Shown piece by piece: positions 1 to 8,281 of a DNA stretch of 64,000 bases. The stretch spans positions 60,440 to 124,439 of the forward strand of contig NZ_JADQWB010000015.1 in the NCBI RefSeq assembly GCF_015704895.1, written 5' to 3'. A program made the position numbers and the translations under genes. The stretch comes from Agrobacterium leguminum. GTDB taxonomy: Bacteria > Pseudomonadota > Alphaproteobacteria > Rhizobiales > Rhizobiaceae. Under the pieces are notes generated by a model. It was given only the letters and a program-made list of their open reading frames with translations, was not told the DNA's origin and made no database searches. Numbering within the stretch: position 1 is the first letter of the stretch; every line of letters starts with the position of its first letter.

Positions 1-683
1 TCGAGAACTGGCTGCGCCAGAACGGCAAGTCGCTTTACACGCAGGATGGCGGTATCGGCTTCGATCCTGCCGATGCGACCAAGTGGTTCACTTTGTGGGC
101 GGATTTGCGCAAGAGCGGCGCCTGTGTGCCGGCCGATGTGCAGGCGCTCGACCAGCTCAACATCGAAACCAACCCTTTGACGACGGGCAAGGCGGCAACG
201 GCATTCGCCCATTCCAACCAGTTCGTCGGTTATCAGAAGCTCAACAAGTCCAAGCTTGCCATAAGCTCCTATCCGAAGAGCACGAAGGATGGCCCTTCCG
301 GCCATTATCTGAAACCCTCCATGCTTATCAGCGTCGCCAATGGCAGCGCCGGCATCGAGCAGGCCGTCGGTTTCATCAACTTCCTTGTGGCTGAACCGCA
401 GGGCATCGATATTCTCGGCGTCGAGCGCGGCGTTCCGGCCTCGGAATCCATGCGTAGCCAGTTGAGCAGCAAGCTCGACGAGGTCAGCAAGACGATGGTG
501 GACTATATTGCCGAGATTACCCCCGGCGTCGGCGATCTGCCGCCGGCGCCGCCTCCGGGCGCGGGCGAATTCGCCTTCGTCCTCAAACGCACGGCGGAGG
601 AAATCGGCTTCGGCAAGATCACGCCGGAAGAGGGCGGTGACCGCCTCGTCAAGGAATCCGAAACCGTTATCAAACGGAAGTGA
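1..683 (+). CDS. Sugar ABC transporter substrate-binding protein, 5' end cut off by window
   Basis: This is the C-terminal part (about 226 codons, frame beginning at base 3) of a family 1 extracellular solute-binding protein, the periplasmic receptor of a carbohydrate ABC importer. It ends at the TGA at 681-683, seven bases before the first permease. The segment aligns by eye with the complete binding protein at 9451-10743: both carry a SNQ-VGYQKLNK motif, a GHY motif, a VERGVP motif and a similar acidic C-terminus, so the two are paralogues. The signal peptide and N-terminal lobe lie outside the window. Order and spacing place it first in an operon with the permeases and ATPase that follow. 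The ligand cannot be read from sequence; an oligosaccharide is likely. Confidence 0.9.
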   Translation, partial: ENWLRQNGKSLYTQDGGIGFDPADATKWFTLWADLRKSGACVPADVQALDQLNIETNPLTTGKAATAFAHSNQFVGYQKLNKSKLAISSYPKSTKDGPSGHYLKPSMLISVANGSAGIEQAVGFINFLVAEPQGIDILGVERGVPASESMRSQLSSKLDEVSKTMVDYIAEITPGVGDLPPAPPPGAGEFAFVLKRTAEEIGFGKITPEEGGDRLVKESETVIKRK

Positions 684-689
684 TGGTTT

Positions 690-1643
690 ATGGCCTTTCG
701 ATCTGAAACTCTTGTGGGGGAGAGCCGTGGCGCGGCTCTCCCGAAGCGGGGCGGCGTGAAGCGGATTTTCGACCGCAACATTCACGCCTACCTGTTTCTG
801 CTGCCCTGGCTGATTGGCTTTTTCGGCCTCACCCTCGGTCCCGCGCTTGCGTCTCTTTATCTGTCTTTCACCAATTACGACCTGTTGCAGTCGCCGGACT
901 GGGTGGGGGCGGCCAATTATGTGCGCATCGCCACGGCCGACCCGAAATTCGCCGCGGCCATGCAGGTCACCTTTACCTATGTGCTGCTGTCGGTGCCGCT
1001 GAAGCTGATCTTCGCGCTGCTGGTCGCGCTCGCCTTCAACCGCGGCATCAAGGGCCTGACGCTCTATCGGGCGATCTTCTATCTGCCGTCGCTGCTGGGT
1101 TCGAGCGTCGCGATTGCCGTGCTCTGGCGCCAGCTTTTCGCCTCTGACGGTCTCGTCAACATGATCCTGTGGCAGGCCTTCGGTTATGAAGGGCCGAGCT
1201 GGATTTCCAATCCGGATTATTCGATCTACACGCTGGTCATCCTGTCCGTCTGGCAGTTCGGTTCGCCGATGATCATCTTCCTCGCGGGTCTGAGACAAAT
1301 CCCGCAGGACATGTATGAGGCCGCCGAAATCGACGGTGCGAGCAAGGTGCGGCAGTTCTTCCGCATTACCCTGCCGCTTTTGACGCCGGTGATCTTCTTC
1401 AACGCGGTGATCCAGACCATCGATGCCTTCAAGGCTTTCACGCCCGCCTTCATCATTTCCGAAGGCACCGGCGGGCCGATCAACTCGACGCTGTTCTACA
1501 CGCTTTATCTCTACCAGGAAGCCTTCGGTTTCTTCCGCATGGGTTATGCCTCGGCGCTTGCCTGGATTTTGGTGATCATCATCTCGCTGTTCACGGCCTT
1601 CTCGTTCCTCAGCGCGAAATACTGGGTGCACTACGATGACTGA
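690..1643 (+). CDS. Sugar ABC transporter permease, MalF type
   Basis: A 317-residue integral membrane subunit of a carbohydrate ABC importer. Six hydrophobic segments are visible, the first around residues 35-60 (FLLPWLIGFFGLTLGPA). The cytoplasmic EAA loop appears as YEAAEIDGA, then a G at a fixed distance before the last helices; this loop contacts the ATPase. The ATG at 690 gives a hydrophilic N-terminal extension of about 30 residues. A later start is possible, since a GTG lies near 756. The end overlaps the next permease gene by 8 bases, which indicates translational coupling. Confidence 0.92.
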   Translation: MAFRSETLVGESRGAALPKRGGVKRIFDRNIHAYLFLLPWLIGFFGLTLGPALASLYLSFTNYDLLQSPDWVGAANYVRIATADPKFAAAMQVTFTYVLLSVPLKLIFALLVALAFNRGIKGLTLYRAIFYLPSLLGSSVAIAVLWRQLFASDGLVNMILWQAFGYEGPSWISNPDYSIYTLVILSVWQFGSPMIIFLAGLRQIPQDMYEAAEIDGASKVRQFFRITLPLLTPVIFFNAVIQTIDAFKAFTPAFIISEGTGGPINSTLFYTLYLYQEAFGFFRMGYASALAWILVIIISLFTAFSFLSAKYWVHYDD

Positions 1644-2511
1644 TGCTGTTACCGCCCCCCGGCCGGGCCAGGGCCCGCAACGTTCGCCGCTGAAATCGGT
1701 GATGCTCCACACGGCGCTGATCGTCGCGTCCTTCGCGATGCTCTATCCGATCCTGTGGATGATATCGGGTTCCTTCCGGCCGCAGGACGAGCTGTTCGGC
1801 TCTTCCTCGCTCATTCCCTCGGCGGTGGATGTCGGCGGATATATTCGCGGCTGGACCGGGCTGCAGGTGAGCTTCGGACAGTTCTTCTGGAACTCCTTCT
1901 TCATCTCGGTGCTTGCCACCATAGGAAACGTGGTCGGTTGCTCGCTCGCGGCCTTCGCTTTTGCCCGGCTTCGCTTCGGAGGGCGCAATTTCTGGTTCGC
2001 GCTGATGCTCGGCACGCTGATGCTGCCCTATCACGTCGTGCTCATCCCGCAATATATCCTGTTTCTGGAAATGGGCTGGGTGAACACCTCGCTGCCGCTG
2101 ATCGTGCCGAAATATCTGGCGACGGACGCCTTCTTCATCTTCCTGATGGTGCAGTTCTTCCGCGGCATCCCGCGCGAGCTGGACGAGGCGGCTGTCATGG
2201 ATGGCTGCTCGCCCTTCCGCATCTACTGGAAGATCATGCTGCCTTTGTCGCTGCCGGTTCTCGCGACGGCCGCTATCTTTTCCTTCATCTGGACCTGGGA
2301 CGATTTCTTCGGGCCGCTGATCTATCTGAACGACATCAACACCTACACCGTGCAGCTCGGCCTCAGATCCTTCGTGGATTCCACCGGCAGCTCGGACTGG
2401 ACCTCGCTTTTCGCCATGTCCAACCTGTCGCTGGTGCCGGTCTTCCTGTTCTTCCTGTTCTTCCAGCGGTTGCTGATCGAAGGTATCGCCACCACCGGAA
2501 TGAAACGCTGA
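1636..2511 (+). CDS. Sugar ABC transporter permease, MalG type
   Basis: A 291-residue second membrane subunit pairing with the upstream MalF-type permease. It has an N-terminal proline-rich tail, a first membrane segment around residues 24-45, and the EAA motif as LDEAAVMDGCSPF about two-thirds along, as in MalG/UgpE-class proteins. It starts within the last codons of the preceding gene and is followed by an 86-base gap before the ATPase gene. A short GC-rich inverted repeat (GCCGC/GCGGC) lies in that gap. The order binding protein, permease, permease, ATPase is typical of CUT1 carbohydrate importers. Confidence 0.92.
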   Translation: MTDAVTAPRPGQGPQRSPLKSVMLHTALIVASFAMLYPILWMISGSFRPQDELFGSSSLIPSAVDVGGYIRGWTGLQVSFGQFFWNSFFISVLATIGNVVGCSLAAFAFARLRFGGRNFWFALMLGTLMLPYHVVLIPQYILFLEMGWVNTSLPLIVPKYLATDAFFIFLMVQFFRGIPRELDEAAVMDGCSPFRIYWKIMLPLSLPVLATAAIFSFIWTWDDFFGPLIYLNDINTYTVQLGLRSFVDSTGSSDWTSLFAMSNLSLVPVFLFFLFFQRLLIEGIATTGMKR

Positions 2512-2597
2512 ACGGAACCCGGATCGGGAACGCATTTTAAGACAATCAACACTGTCGCTGCCGCCCTGCATGCGGCGTGACAGTCGGGAGAAACAGC

Positions 2598-3674
2598 ATG
2601 GCAAGCAGCATTACGCTCGAAAAAATCGTCAAGCGGTTCGGCGCCTTTCCGGTCGTTCACGGCATCGATCTCAAGATCGAGCCGGGCGAGTTCACCGTTT
2701 TCGTCGGCCCCTCGGGCTGTGGCAAATCTACGCTTCTGCGCATGATCGCGGGGCTTGAGGAAATCTCCGAAGGCGATCTGCGTATCGATGGCGAAAGGGT
2801 CAATGAAACCGCCGCCTCCAAGCGCGGCATCGCCATGGTCTTCCAGTCCTATGCGCTTTATCCGCATATGAGCGTCTACAAGAACCTCGCCTTCGGTCTG
2901 GAAACGGCGGGTTACAAGAAACCGGAAGTACAGGCGCGGGTGCAGAAAGCCGCCGATATCCTGCAGATCGGCCCGCTGTTGCAGCGCAAGCCGAAGGCGC
3001 TTTCGGGCGGCCAGCGCCAGCGTGTCGCCATCGGCCGGGCCATCGTGCGCGAACCGAAAATCTTCCTGTTCGACGAGCCGCTTTCCAACCTCGATGCGGA
3101 ACTGCGCGTGCAGATGCGCGTCGAAATCGCCAAGCTGCACCAGACGCTCGGCAGCACAATGATTTATGTGACGCACGACCAGGTGGAAGCCATGACCATG
3201 GCCGACAAGATCGTCGTGCTGCGCGACGGCCGCATCATGCAGGTCGGCCGCCCGCTCGATCTCTACAACAACCCGGCCAACCAGTTCGTCGCCGGTTTCA
3301 TCGGCTCGCCGAAGATGAATTTCCTCTCCGCGAAAGTGGCGTCAGGCGACAGTTCCAACCGCACCATCGAGGTCGCCGGTCAGCGTATCGTGCTGGAAAA
3401 ACCGGTCGCCGCGCAACAGGGCGAACCGCTAACCTTCGGCGTGCGCCCGGAACATGTGAACCCGCAGGCGCAATCGGCCTCGCTGGGTGAGGCCTCCATC
3501 CAGCTCGTCGAACATCTCGGCGGCTCAACGGTGGTCTACACTGCGACCCCCGACGGCCAGCCCGCCACCGTGCTGCTGGACGGCCAGCGCCATATCCGCA
3601 TCGGTGAGACCATTCCCTTTGCATTCGATCTTTCGAAGACGCATCTGTTCGGGGCGGATGGGCGGCGGATATGA
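2598..3674 (+). CDS. Sugar ABC transporter ATP-binding protein, MsmX/UgpC family
   Basis: A 358-residue cytoplasmic ATPase that drives the importer encoded upstream. Walker A is GPSGCGKST near residue 38, the Q-loop is VFQSYALYPHM, the signature is [14 protein letters not shown], Walker B is IFLFDEP, and the H-loop is VTHDQ. Residues beyond about 240 form the OB-like regulatory domain of the MalK/UgpC group (FIGSPKMNF, then GVRPEH). The ATG at 2598 is chosen because GGGAGA stands at ribosome-binding distance; an in-frame GTG at 2577 would add seven residues. About 260 bases without a recognisable gene follow. Confidence 0.93.
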   Translation: MASSITLEKIVKRFGAFPVVHGIDLKIEPGEFTVFVGPSGCGKSTLLRMIAGLEEISEGDLRIDGERVNETAASKRGIAMVFQSYALYPHMSVYKNLAFGLETAGYKKPEVQARVQKAADILQIGPLLQRKPKALSGGQRQRVAIGRAIVREPKIFLFDEPLSNLDAELRVQMRVEIAKLHQTLGSTMIYVTHDQVEAMTMADKIVVLRDGRIMQVGRPLDLYNNPANQFVAGFIGSPKMNFLSAKVASGDSSNRTIEVAGQRIVLEKPVAAQQGEPLTFGVRPEHVNPQAQSASLGEASIQLVEHLGGSTVVYTATPDGQPATVLLDGQRHIRIGETIPFAFDLSKTHLFGADGRRI

Positions 3675-3936
3675 CACTTGTATTTAGCGTCTAAAGTAGA
3701 TGACAAGAGAAAAGCCCCCTTCAGTCATATTGGCTTTGCAGGCCTTTTCGAGCGATTGCGTGCTTACGCGATGAAGAGGTTCTTTCGCGACCAAAGACTT
3801 CGGTAAGCTGCATCTCGAGCCGAGGGCACAGTGCGTCGATGATGATCGTGAAGAACAAAGGTGGACGCACGTGGCAAGGTCCGATTGCGTAACGAGGAAA
3901 ATCTGTCCAGTGTGAAAGTTAAGACTGGAGAGACGA

Positions 3937-4302
3937 ATGCTGAGATTATGGCAGCGCATCACATATTATCGTCATCGTAGTGAGCTTTGGGCGCTTAACA
4001 AGGCGCAGCAGATGCCGCTCGTGGCAGGCTTTCCAATCTCGTTGGTGGTCTCATTTTGGTGGTTTGTTATGGCGACGCCAGTGATGCTGCCGCATATAAT
4101 ATTGCAAGCTTACTCCAAGAGTGCTGCGACAATTTTCTTGTTGATCACTGGTCTTCCCCTACTTCTAGCGATCGTTTTAGCGATGCCTTGGTTTTTCAGC
4201 TGGCAAGGAATTGCGGCAGGTCTGATGTCGGGTCGATCTGAGGCAGCGAGGAAAAAGGAACAAGTCTTAATGTATGCAATTGACGCCTATAGGGCGAAGT
4301 GA
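3937..4302 (+). CDS. Small hypothetical membrane protein
   Basis: A 121-residue protein of unknown function. Two hydrophobic segments are clear: about residues 28-55 and 65-90. The flanks are basic (N-terminal RLWQRITYYRHRSE, C-terminal SEAARKKEQ), so it is probably an inner-membrane protein with both ends in the cytoplasm. GGAGAG sits five bases before the ATG, which favours a real gene. Base composition is visibly less GC-rich than the neighbours and codon use is less biased, as in the DUF2442 gene behind it, so this stretch may be acquired DNA. The 262 bases upstream (3675-3936) show no convincing gene. Confidence 0.6.
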   Translation: MLRLWQRITYYRHRSELWALNKAQQMPLVAGFPISLVVSFWWFVMATPVMLPHIILQAYSKSAATIFLLITGLPLLLAIVLAMPWFFSWQGIAAGLMSGRSEAARKKEQVLMYAIDAYRAK

Positions 4303-4304
4303 GT

Positions 4305-4571
4305 TTAACGTCTGCGTGCCTGCTGGTTCTCGGCGATTTGGCAAAGATGGTAGGCGTCAATTTCGAGATTCTGGCCATCCCATTTTACGCTCGCACCATA
4401 ATCTGCAATTGTCGCGGTTTTCCAGATGTCCTCCGATAGTAGTGGAGCCAGTAATCCTCCACCGGTGGCGATCCACCCTGTCAGATCAGCAGACGACTGG
4501 CCGCCGTCTCCCCATTCAATCGTGAGCAAGCCATGAGGTTTCGCTGTAATGCTTTTGACCCGTGGTATAAT
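4305..4571 (-). CDS. DUF2442 family protein, probable ATT start codon
   Basis: An 88-residue protein resembling DUF2442: an N-terminal strand, a GDGG turn, then a DLTGWI segment, a short LLAPL segment and a final W-D-G-x-x-L-E-I-D stretch before the C-terminal helix. DUF2442 proteins are small, of unclear function, and some are encoded beside toxin-antitoxin genes. No ATG, GTG or TTG gives a full-length family N-terminus: the first usual start, a TTG at 4529, removes the first beta strand. Reading back, the frame is open to a TAA at 4584-4586, and an ATT at 4571 is preceded by GGGAGAAGG at good spacing, giving an N-terminus (start)-IPRVKSITAKPHGLL that fits the family. It is convergent with the small membrane protein, two bases apart. 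Confidence 0.55.
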   Translation of the reverse strand: MIPRVKSITAKPHGLLTIEWGDGGQSSADLTGWIATGGGLLAPLLSEDIWKTATIADYGASVKWDGQNLEIDAYHLCQIAENQQARRR

Positions 4572-4617
4572 AACCTTCTCCCGTTAACCGGTAAGAGTAG
4601 ACATTGATCGGTCGAGA

Positions 4618-5394
4618 TTATGACTTATCAAAAATTTCTCCAAGTATCACCGCATCTTCCGCGAACTGTCCGGCATCGTCACCTTTGACGAATTCGAGCA
4701 TCGCGAAAGCCGGTTTTTTCCAGTCGCCTTCCGGCAAGGCATCCACGCACGCCCGCCAATAATCCGCGCGCTCGTGAAGCGGCAGGCGGCTGGCGTCGGC
4801 GAGCCAGGCGAAGACATGCAGGTGGCAGATGCGTGGGCCGAGTGCGGATATTTCCGCGAGTGCGTCCTGCAGCGGCAGGCCGGGGGCGGGTTGCCAGTAG
4901 AAAAAGAGGTTGGGCATCGGCAAATCCTGCATGAGTTGCAGGGCCGAGGGCAGGGTGTCCGTCAGCGAGTTGGGGTGATATTCGAGACCGATTGTCATGC
5001 CATAGTCGTGCGCCTGGCGGGCGATTGTCGCCAGCGCTTCCGTTGCCGCGCGGCGTTCGCCGGGGGAGTAATCGGCAGATGGCCGTTTGCGGCTGCCGGG
5101 CCAGATGCGGATATGGCCGGTGCCGAGGGCCTTTGCGGTTTCCAGCACGGCGGTCACATCTTCCGGCGCAAAATCCGGTGCAAAGATATAGGAGCCGTAA
5201 GAGGAGACGGAGAGGCCGGCTTGCGCCGTCCGCGCCGCCACATCCCTTGCATTGGCAAGGTTGCCGGGCGGTACATGGATATCCGCACCCCATTCGATGG
5301 ACCTGATGCCGTTTGCGGCGGCAAGCTCGATGACGGCCTGTGGCGACAGGGAGCGGAAGGTGACGGAGCAGAGGCCCGGCTCGAAAAATCTCAT
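4618..5394 (-). CDS. Sugar phosphate isomerase/epimerase, TIM-barrel (xylose isomerase-like)
   Basis: A 258-residue protein of the AP endonuclease 2/xylose isomerase-like TIM-barrel family. Visible strand motifs are SIEWGADIHVP, HIRIWPG, IGLEYHP with a metal-ligand type Glu, and ICHLHVF with a His, followed by FAMLEFVKG with a second Glu near the C-terminus. These are the usual metal-binding positions of the family. It is the last gene of a reverse-strand unit and overlaps the dehydrogenase gene by four bases (ATGA). Context suggests conversion of a sugar or sugar acid taken up by the neighbouring importer. Substrate unknown. Confidence 0.85.
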   Translation of the reverse strand: MRFFEPGLCSVTFRSLSPQAVIELAAANGIRSIEWGADIHVPPGNLANARDVAARTAQAGLSVSSYGSYIFAPDFAPEDVTAVLETAKALGTGHIRIWPGSRKRPSADYSPGERRAATEALATIARQAHDYGMTIGLEYHPNSLTDTLPSALQLMQDLPMPNLFFYWQPAPGLPLQDALAEISALGPRICHLHVFAWLADASRLPLHERADYWRACVDALPEGDWKKPAFAMLEFVKGDDAGQFAEDAVILGEIFDKS

Positions 5395-6407
5395 GCGATC
5401 AGTTCCAGATGTTCCGGCCGCACCTGCTGTTGCAGGGGTGCCGCGCGGCAGAAGCGTTCGATTTCGGCAATCGCCATGTCGCCGAGCCTTGCGCGTTCAA
5501 GCCCGGTGGCGCCGGCGATATGCGGCGTCAGGAACACGTTCGGCAGGCTGTAAAAGGGTGAGTCCGGCGGTGGCACTTCCGGGTCGGTCACGTCGATGAC
5601 GGCTTCGATGCGTCCGGTTTTCAGCTCGGCCAGAAGTGCGTCTTCATCCACCAGCGCGCCGCGCGCCGTATTGATCAGGGTCGCGCCATCCTTCATGCGG
5701 GCAAGCGCTGCCGCGCCGATCATATGCCGCGTCTGCGGCAGGGAGGGCGCGTGCAGGGAAATGACATCGCTCACCGCCATCAGCTCCTCGAGTGACACAA
5801 GCTGCACGCCGAGCTTTTCCGCCTCCGCAGGGCTTAGAAGCGGATCGAAAAGGATGAGGTTGAGATCGAAGGGCTGCAACAGATTGATGACGCGACGTCC
5901 GATGCGCGATGCGCCGACGATGCCGACCGTCAGGCCGAGATTGCCGATGGCCTGCGCCTGCAATCGCTCGACAGGGGCGCGGTCGCGATGCTCCAGATAA
6001 AGGCGTCGGAAGCCGAAGGTGCGCTTGCCGGCCAGCAGGATCATCGCCAGCGAGAATTCGGCGACCGGCTGCGCATTCGCCTCCGCCGCGCTGCACACGG
6101 TAACGCCACGATCGAACACCGCTTGCGACAGGAAATATTTGACCGTCCCGGCGGCATGGGAAATCAGCCTGAGGCGCGGCATCAGCGCCAGCTCCCGCGC
6201 GCCGATATCCGGACAGCCCCAGCCGGTCAGAAGAATGTCCGTCCGCGCCAGCTGCTCCTTCACGGAAGCGGCGTGGAAATCGCAGATCCGCCCCGTGTCG
6301 AGAATATCGACGCTCTGCGACAGCCTTTCGAGCGCCTGCGGTGTCAGCACATGCTGGGTTCGCTCCGGGTCCATGGCGAGGCTGAGACGCGGAAGCGGGC
6401 TCGTCAT
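5391..6407 (-). CDS. D-2-hydroxyacid dehydrogenase, NAD-dependent
   Basis: A 338-residue oxidoreductase of the D-isomer 2-hydroxyacid dehydrogenase family. The Rossmann motif is GIVGASRIGR in the middle of the protein, followed by an acidic residue in LFDPLL that should select NAD. Catalytic residues appear as Arg in NTARGALVDEDAL, Glu in VTDPEVPP and His in LTPHIAGA. The ATG at 6407 overlaps the stop of the DUF2264 gene by four bases. It lies between a DUF2264 protein and a sugar isomerase, so oxidation or reduction of a sugar-derived hydroxyacid is likely. Confidence 0.9.
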   Translation of the reverse strand: MTSPLPRLSLAMDPERTQHVLTPQALERLSQSVDILDTGRICDFHAASVKEQLARTDILLTGWGCPDIGARELALMPRLRLISHAAGTVKYFLSQAVFDRGVTVCSAAEANAQPVAEFSLAMILLAGKRTFGFRRLYLEHRDRAPVERLQAQAIGNLGLTVGIVGASRIGRRVINLLQPFDLNLILFDPLLSPAEAEKLGVQLVSLEELMAVSDVISLHAPSLPQTRHMIGAAALARMKDGATLINTARGALVDEDALLAELKTGRIEAVIDVTDPEVPPPDSPFYSLPNVFLTPHIAGATGLERARLGDMAIAEIERFCRAAPLQQQVRPEHLELIA

Positions 6408-8281
6408 TGCGGCTCTCCCGCTGCCGCCATGCTGCTGACCGGAACGCCCCGTTCCGCAAACAGGCGGTCGAGCGCCTCCATATCCGGAAGTGCTGGGACC
6501 GTCGACAGCGCTGTTTCGCTTTCTGGCCCGGTCACCCCGGCAAAGACTGCGCAGGCAAGCAGGGTTTCGCCCGCCGGAATCTCGCCCCGCAGTTGCGGCA
6601 CCGTGGTCTTGGCGTTGACGAGATTGGTGTTGGGCAGCGCCTTCAGCGCCACGCCGTGGCGGGTAACGCTCGAACCGAGATCGATGATGGCGGATATGTC
6701 TGTGCCGCAATCGGCGGTCGCCCGGCCGGTCTCTTCGCGCACAACATCGCGGTCGCCGTCGTTGCGGTTGATAGCGAAGCCGCCTTCGGTCACCGAAAGG
6801 GGGCGGGGAGAGGTGATCCGGTGCAGCCTGATATGCCAGCCGCCAGCCGCAACCAGCGTCGTTTCAACCGCCACATCCGGGAAGGGCTTCCATGTCGCCC
6901 GCAGGCTTTCCCCGGCCAGCAGAACCTTCTCGTTGGTTTCGCGCACGCGGTAATGCAGGCCATCTTCGGAGAAGGCCAGCATATTGTCGAAACCGTTGGT
7001 CCTGAAACCGCGTTCGTCCACTTCGACGCCGAACCCGTAACGGGAGGAATAGGCGAATTTGGCATATTTCTCCGGCCCGCCGCGCATGGAAAGGTTTTCC
7101 TGCCCGCTGGAAAGCGCCGTGACATTGCCGCTGGTCCGCATCATCACCATGCCGGGATGAATGAGCGCCTTTGGTTTTACGGATGTTTCGGGCAGCCTTT
7201 CCTCCGCCTGCCAGAAGGGGTGGCTTTCCGGCAGGGCGAGCGGCAGGAAGGCCTTGAAGGCCCAATAGGGCGAGCCCGCTGAATTATAGCTTTCCGACAT
7301 GGTGAGCTGCGGATAGGCGTAGCCGATGGAAAGCACGCCGTCGCGGTCGGTAATCGGCTTTTTCGCCCACCAGCGCAGATGTTGCAGATAAAGCCCCTTG
7401 ATCTCGCCCCAGGGCAGCGCCTCCTCATCGGCAAAAGCGAGACCCGCCCAGAAGCCGCCGCAGGCGAAGCGGTAGGTCATGGAGCGGCCGAAGGCGAGCG
7501 TGCCGCCATCCTCATCGAACCAGCTGGCGAAATCGCCGGCGAAAAGGCGCGCCCGCTCCCGGTAGCGTGCGGCGTAGGCATCGTCAGGCTTGCTGAGTTT
7601 CGCGTAGATCAGGCCGTAAAAATGCATGGCGAAGGCGATGTAATGGTCGATGCGGCGGTAATTACCGTCGCGATACCAGCCGTCGGCGATATAGAATTCG
7701 TCCAGTTCCTTCTGGAATGTTTCTGTCAGGCCGCGGTCGAAATCGATACCGAGATGATCCAGCGCCATGTCGACCATCACCCGGAAGAACTTCCAGTTAT
7801 TATCGGCGTAATTGCGCTCGCGCGCCGTCAGCAGATAGCGGCGCACATTGTCTTTCTGTGCGTCGGATAGCGGTTCCCACAGGTGCTGCGGCGCAAGCCG
7901 CAGCGCGAAACCGAGGGCTGCAAGCTCTACCAGCCGCTGATCCCTTTGGCGCACGTCGCCCCAATATTCGGGATGGGAAGGATCGGTGCCGTTGGCTATT
8001 CCCCGTGCCAGAAGCGGCCAGTGGTCGAAATGATCGCCGCTCAGCGCAAGCGGTGCGATGCCCCAGAGCGGCCGGGCAAAACCTTCAAGATCGGCCGCCG
8101 CCCGGTCGAAATGCGCGGCGGTGCCGCTCAGCGTCACTCTTGCGCCACCCGGCGAAAAATAAGGAAGGAGCGGCGCAAAACTGTCGTCGAGCGCTCGTCG
8201 GACATCGGCGCGGCTTTTGAGCGGATTGCCATGCAGCGGATTGAATCTGGCCATGGTGGGCTTACTCATGGTGTCATGCAT
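6404..8281 (-). CDS. DUF2264 domain-containing protein
   Basis: A 625-residue protein matching the DUF2264 family over most of its length (N-terminal NPLKSRADVRRAL, then LWGIAPL, and a W/H-rich middle typical of alpha/alpha-toroid carbohydrate-active folds). No signal peptide is seen, so it is probably cytoplasmic. The family is poorly characterised; members commonly stand beside sugar transporters and may act on uronic-acid-containing glycans (recollection, unverified). The ATG at 8281 has AGGCGG six bases upstream and overlaps the end of the LacI gene by eight bases; an internal ATG at 8269 lacks such a site. It probably processes the oligosaccharide imported by the flanking system. Confidence 0.85.
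   Translation of the reverse strand: MHDTMSKPTMARFNPLHGNPLKSRADVRRALDDSFAPLLPYFSPGGARVTLSGTAAHFDRAAADLEGFARPLWGIAPLALSGDHFDHWPLLARGIANGTDPSHPEYWGDVRQRDQRLVELAALGFALRLAPQHLWEPLSDAQKDNVRRYLLTARERNYADNNWKFFRVMVDMALDHLGIDFDRGLTETFQKELDEFYIADGWYRDGNYRRIDHYIAFAMHFYGLIYAKLSKPDDAYAARYRERARLFAGDFASWFDEDGGTLAFGRSMTYRFACGGFWAGLAFADEEALPWGEIKGLYLQHLRWWAKKPITDRDGVLSIGYAYPQLTMSESYNSAGSPYWAFKAFLPLALPESHPFWQAEERLPETSVKPKALIHPGMVMMRTSGNVTALSSGQENLSMRGGPEKYAKFAYSSRYGFGVEVDERGFRTNGFDNMLAFSEDGLHYRVRETNEKVLLAGESLRATWKPFPDVAVETTLVAAGGWHIRLHRITSPRPLSVTEGGFAINRNDGDRDVVREETGRATADCGTDISAIIDLGSSVTRHGVALKALPNTNLVNAKTTVPQLRGEIPAGETLLACAVFAGVTGPESETALSTVPALPDMEALDRLFAERGVPVSSMAAAGEPQ

Noticed and set aside
1609..2604. 331-codon reverse frame opposite the MalG-type permease
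   Set aside because: Antisense to a conserved permease; charged low-complexity translation.
3684..3962. 92-codon reverse frame before the small membrane protein gene
   Set aside because: No ribosome-binding site, Ser/Cys/Leu-rich random-looking translation, and it overlaps the start of the better supported forward gene.
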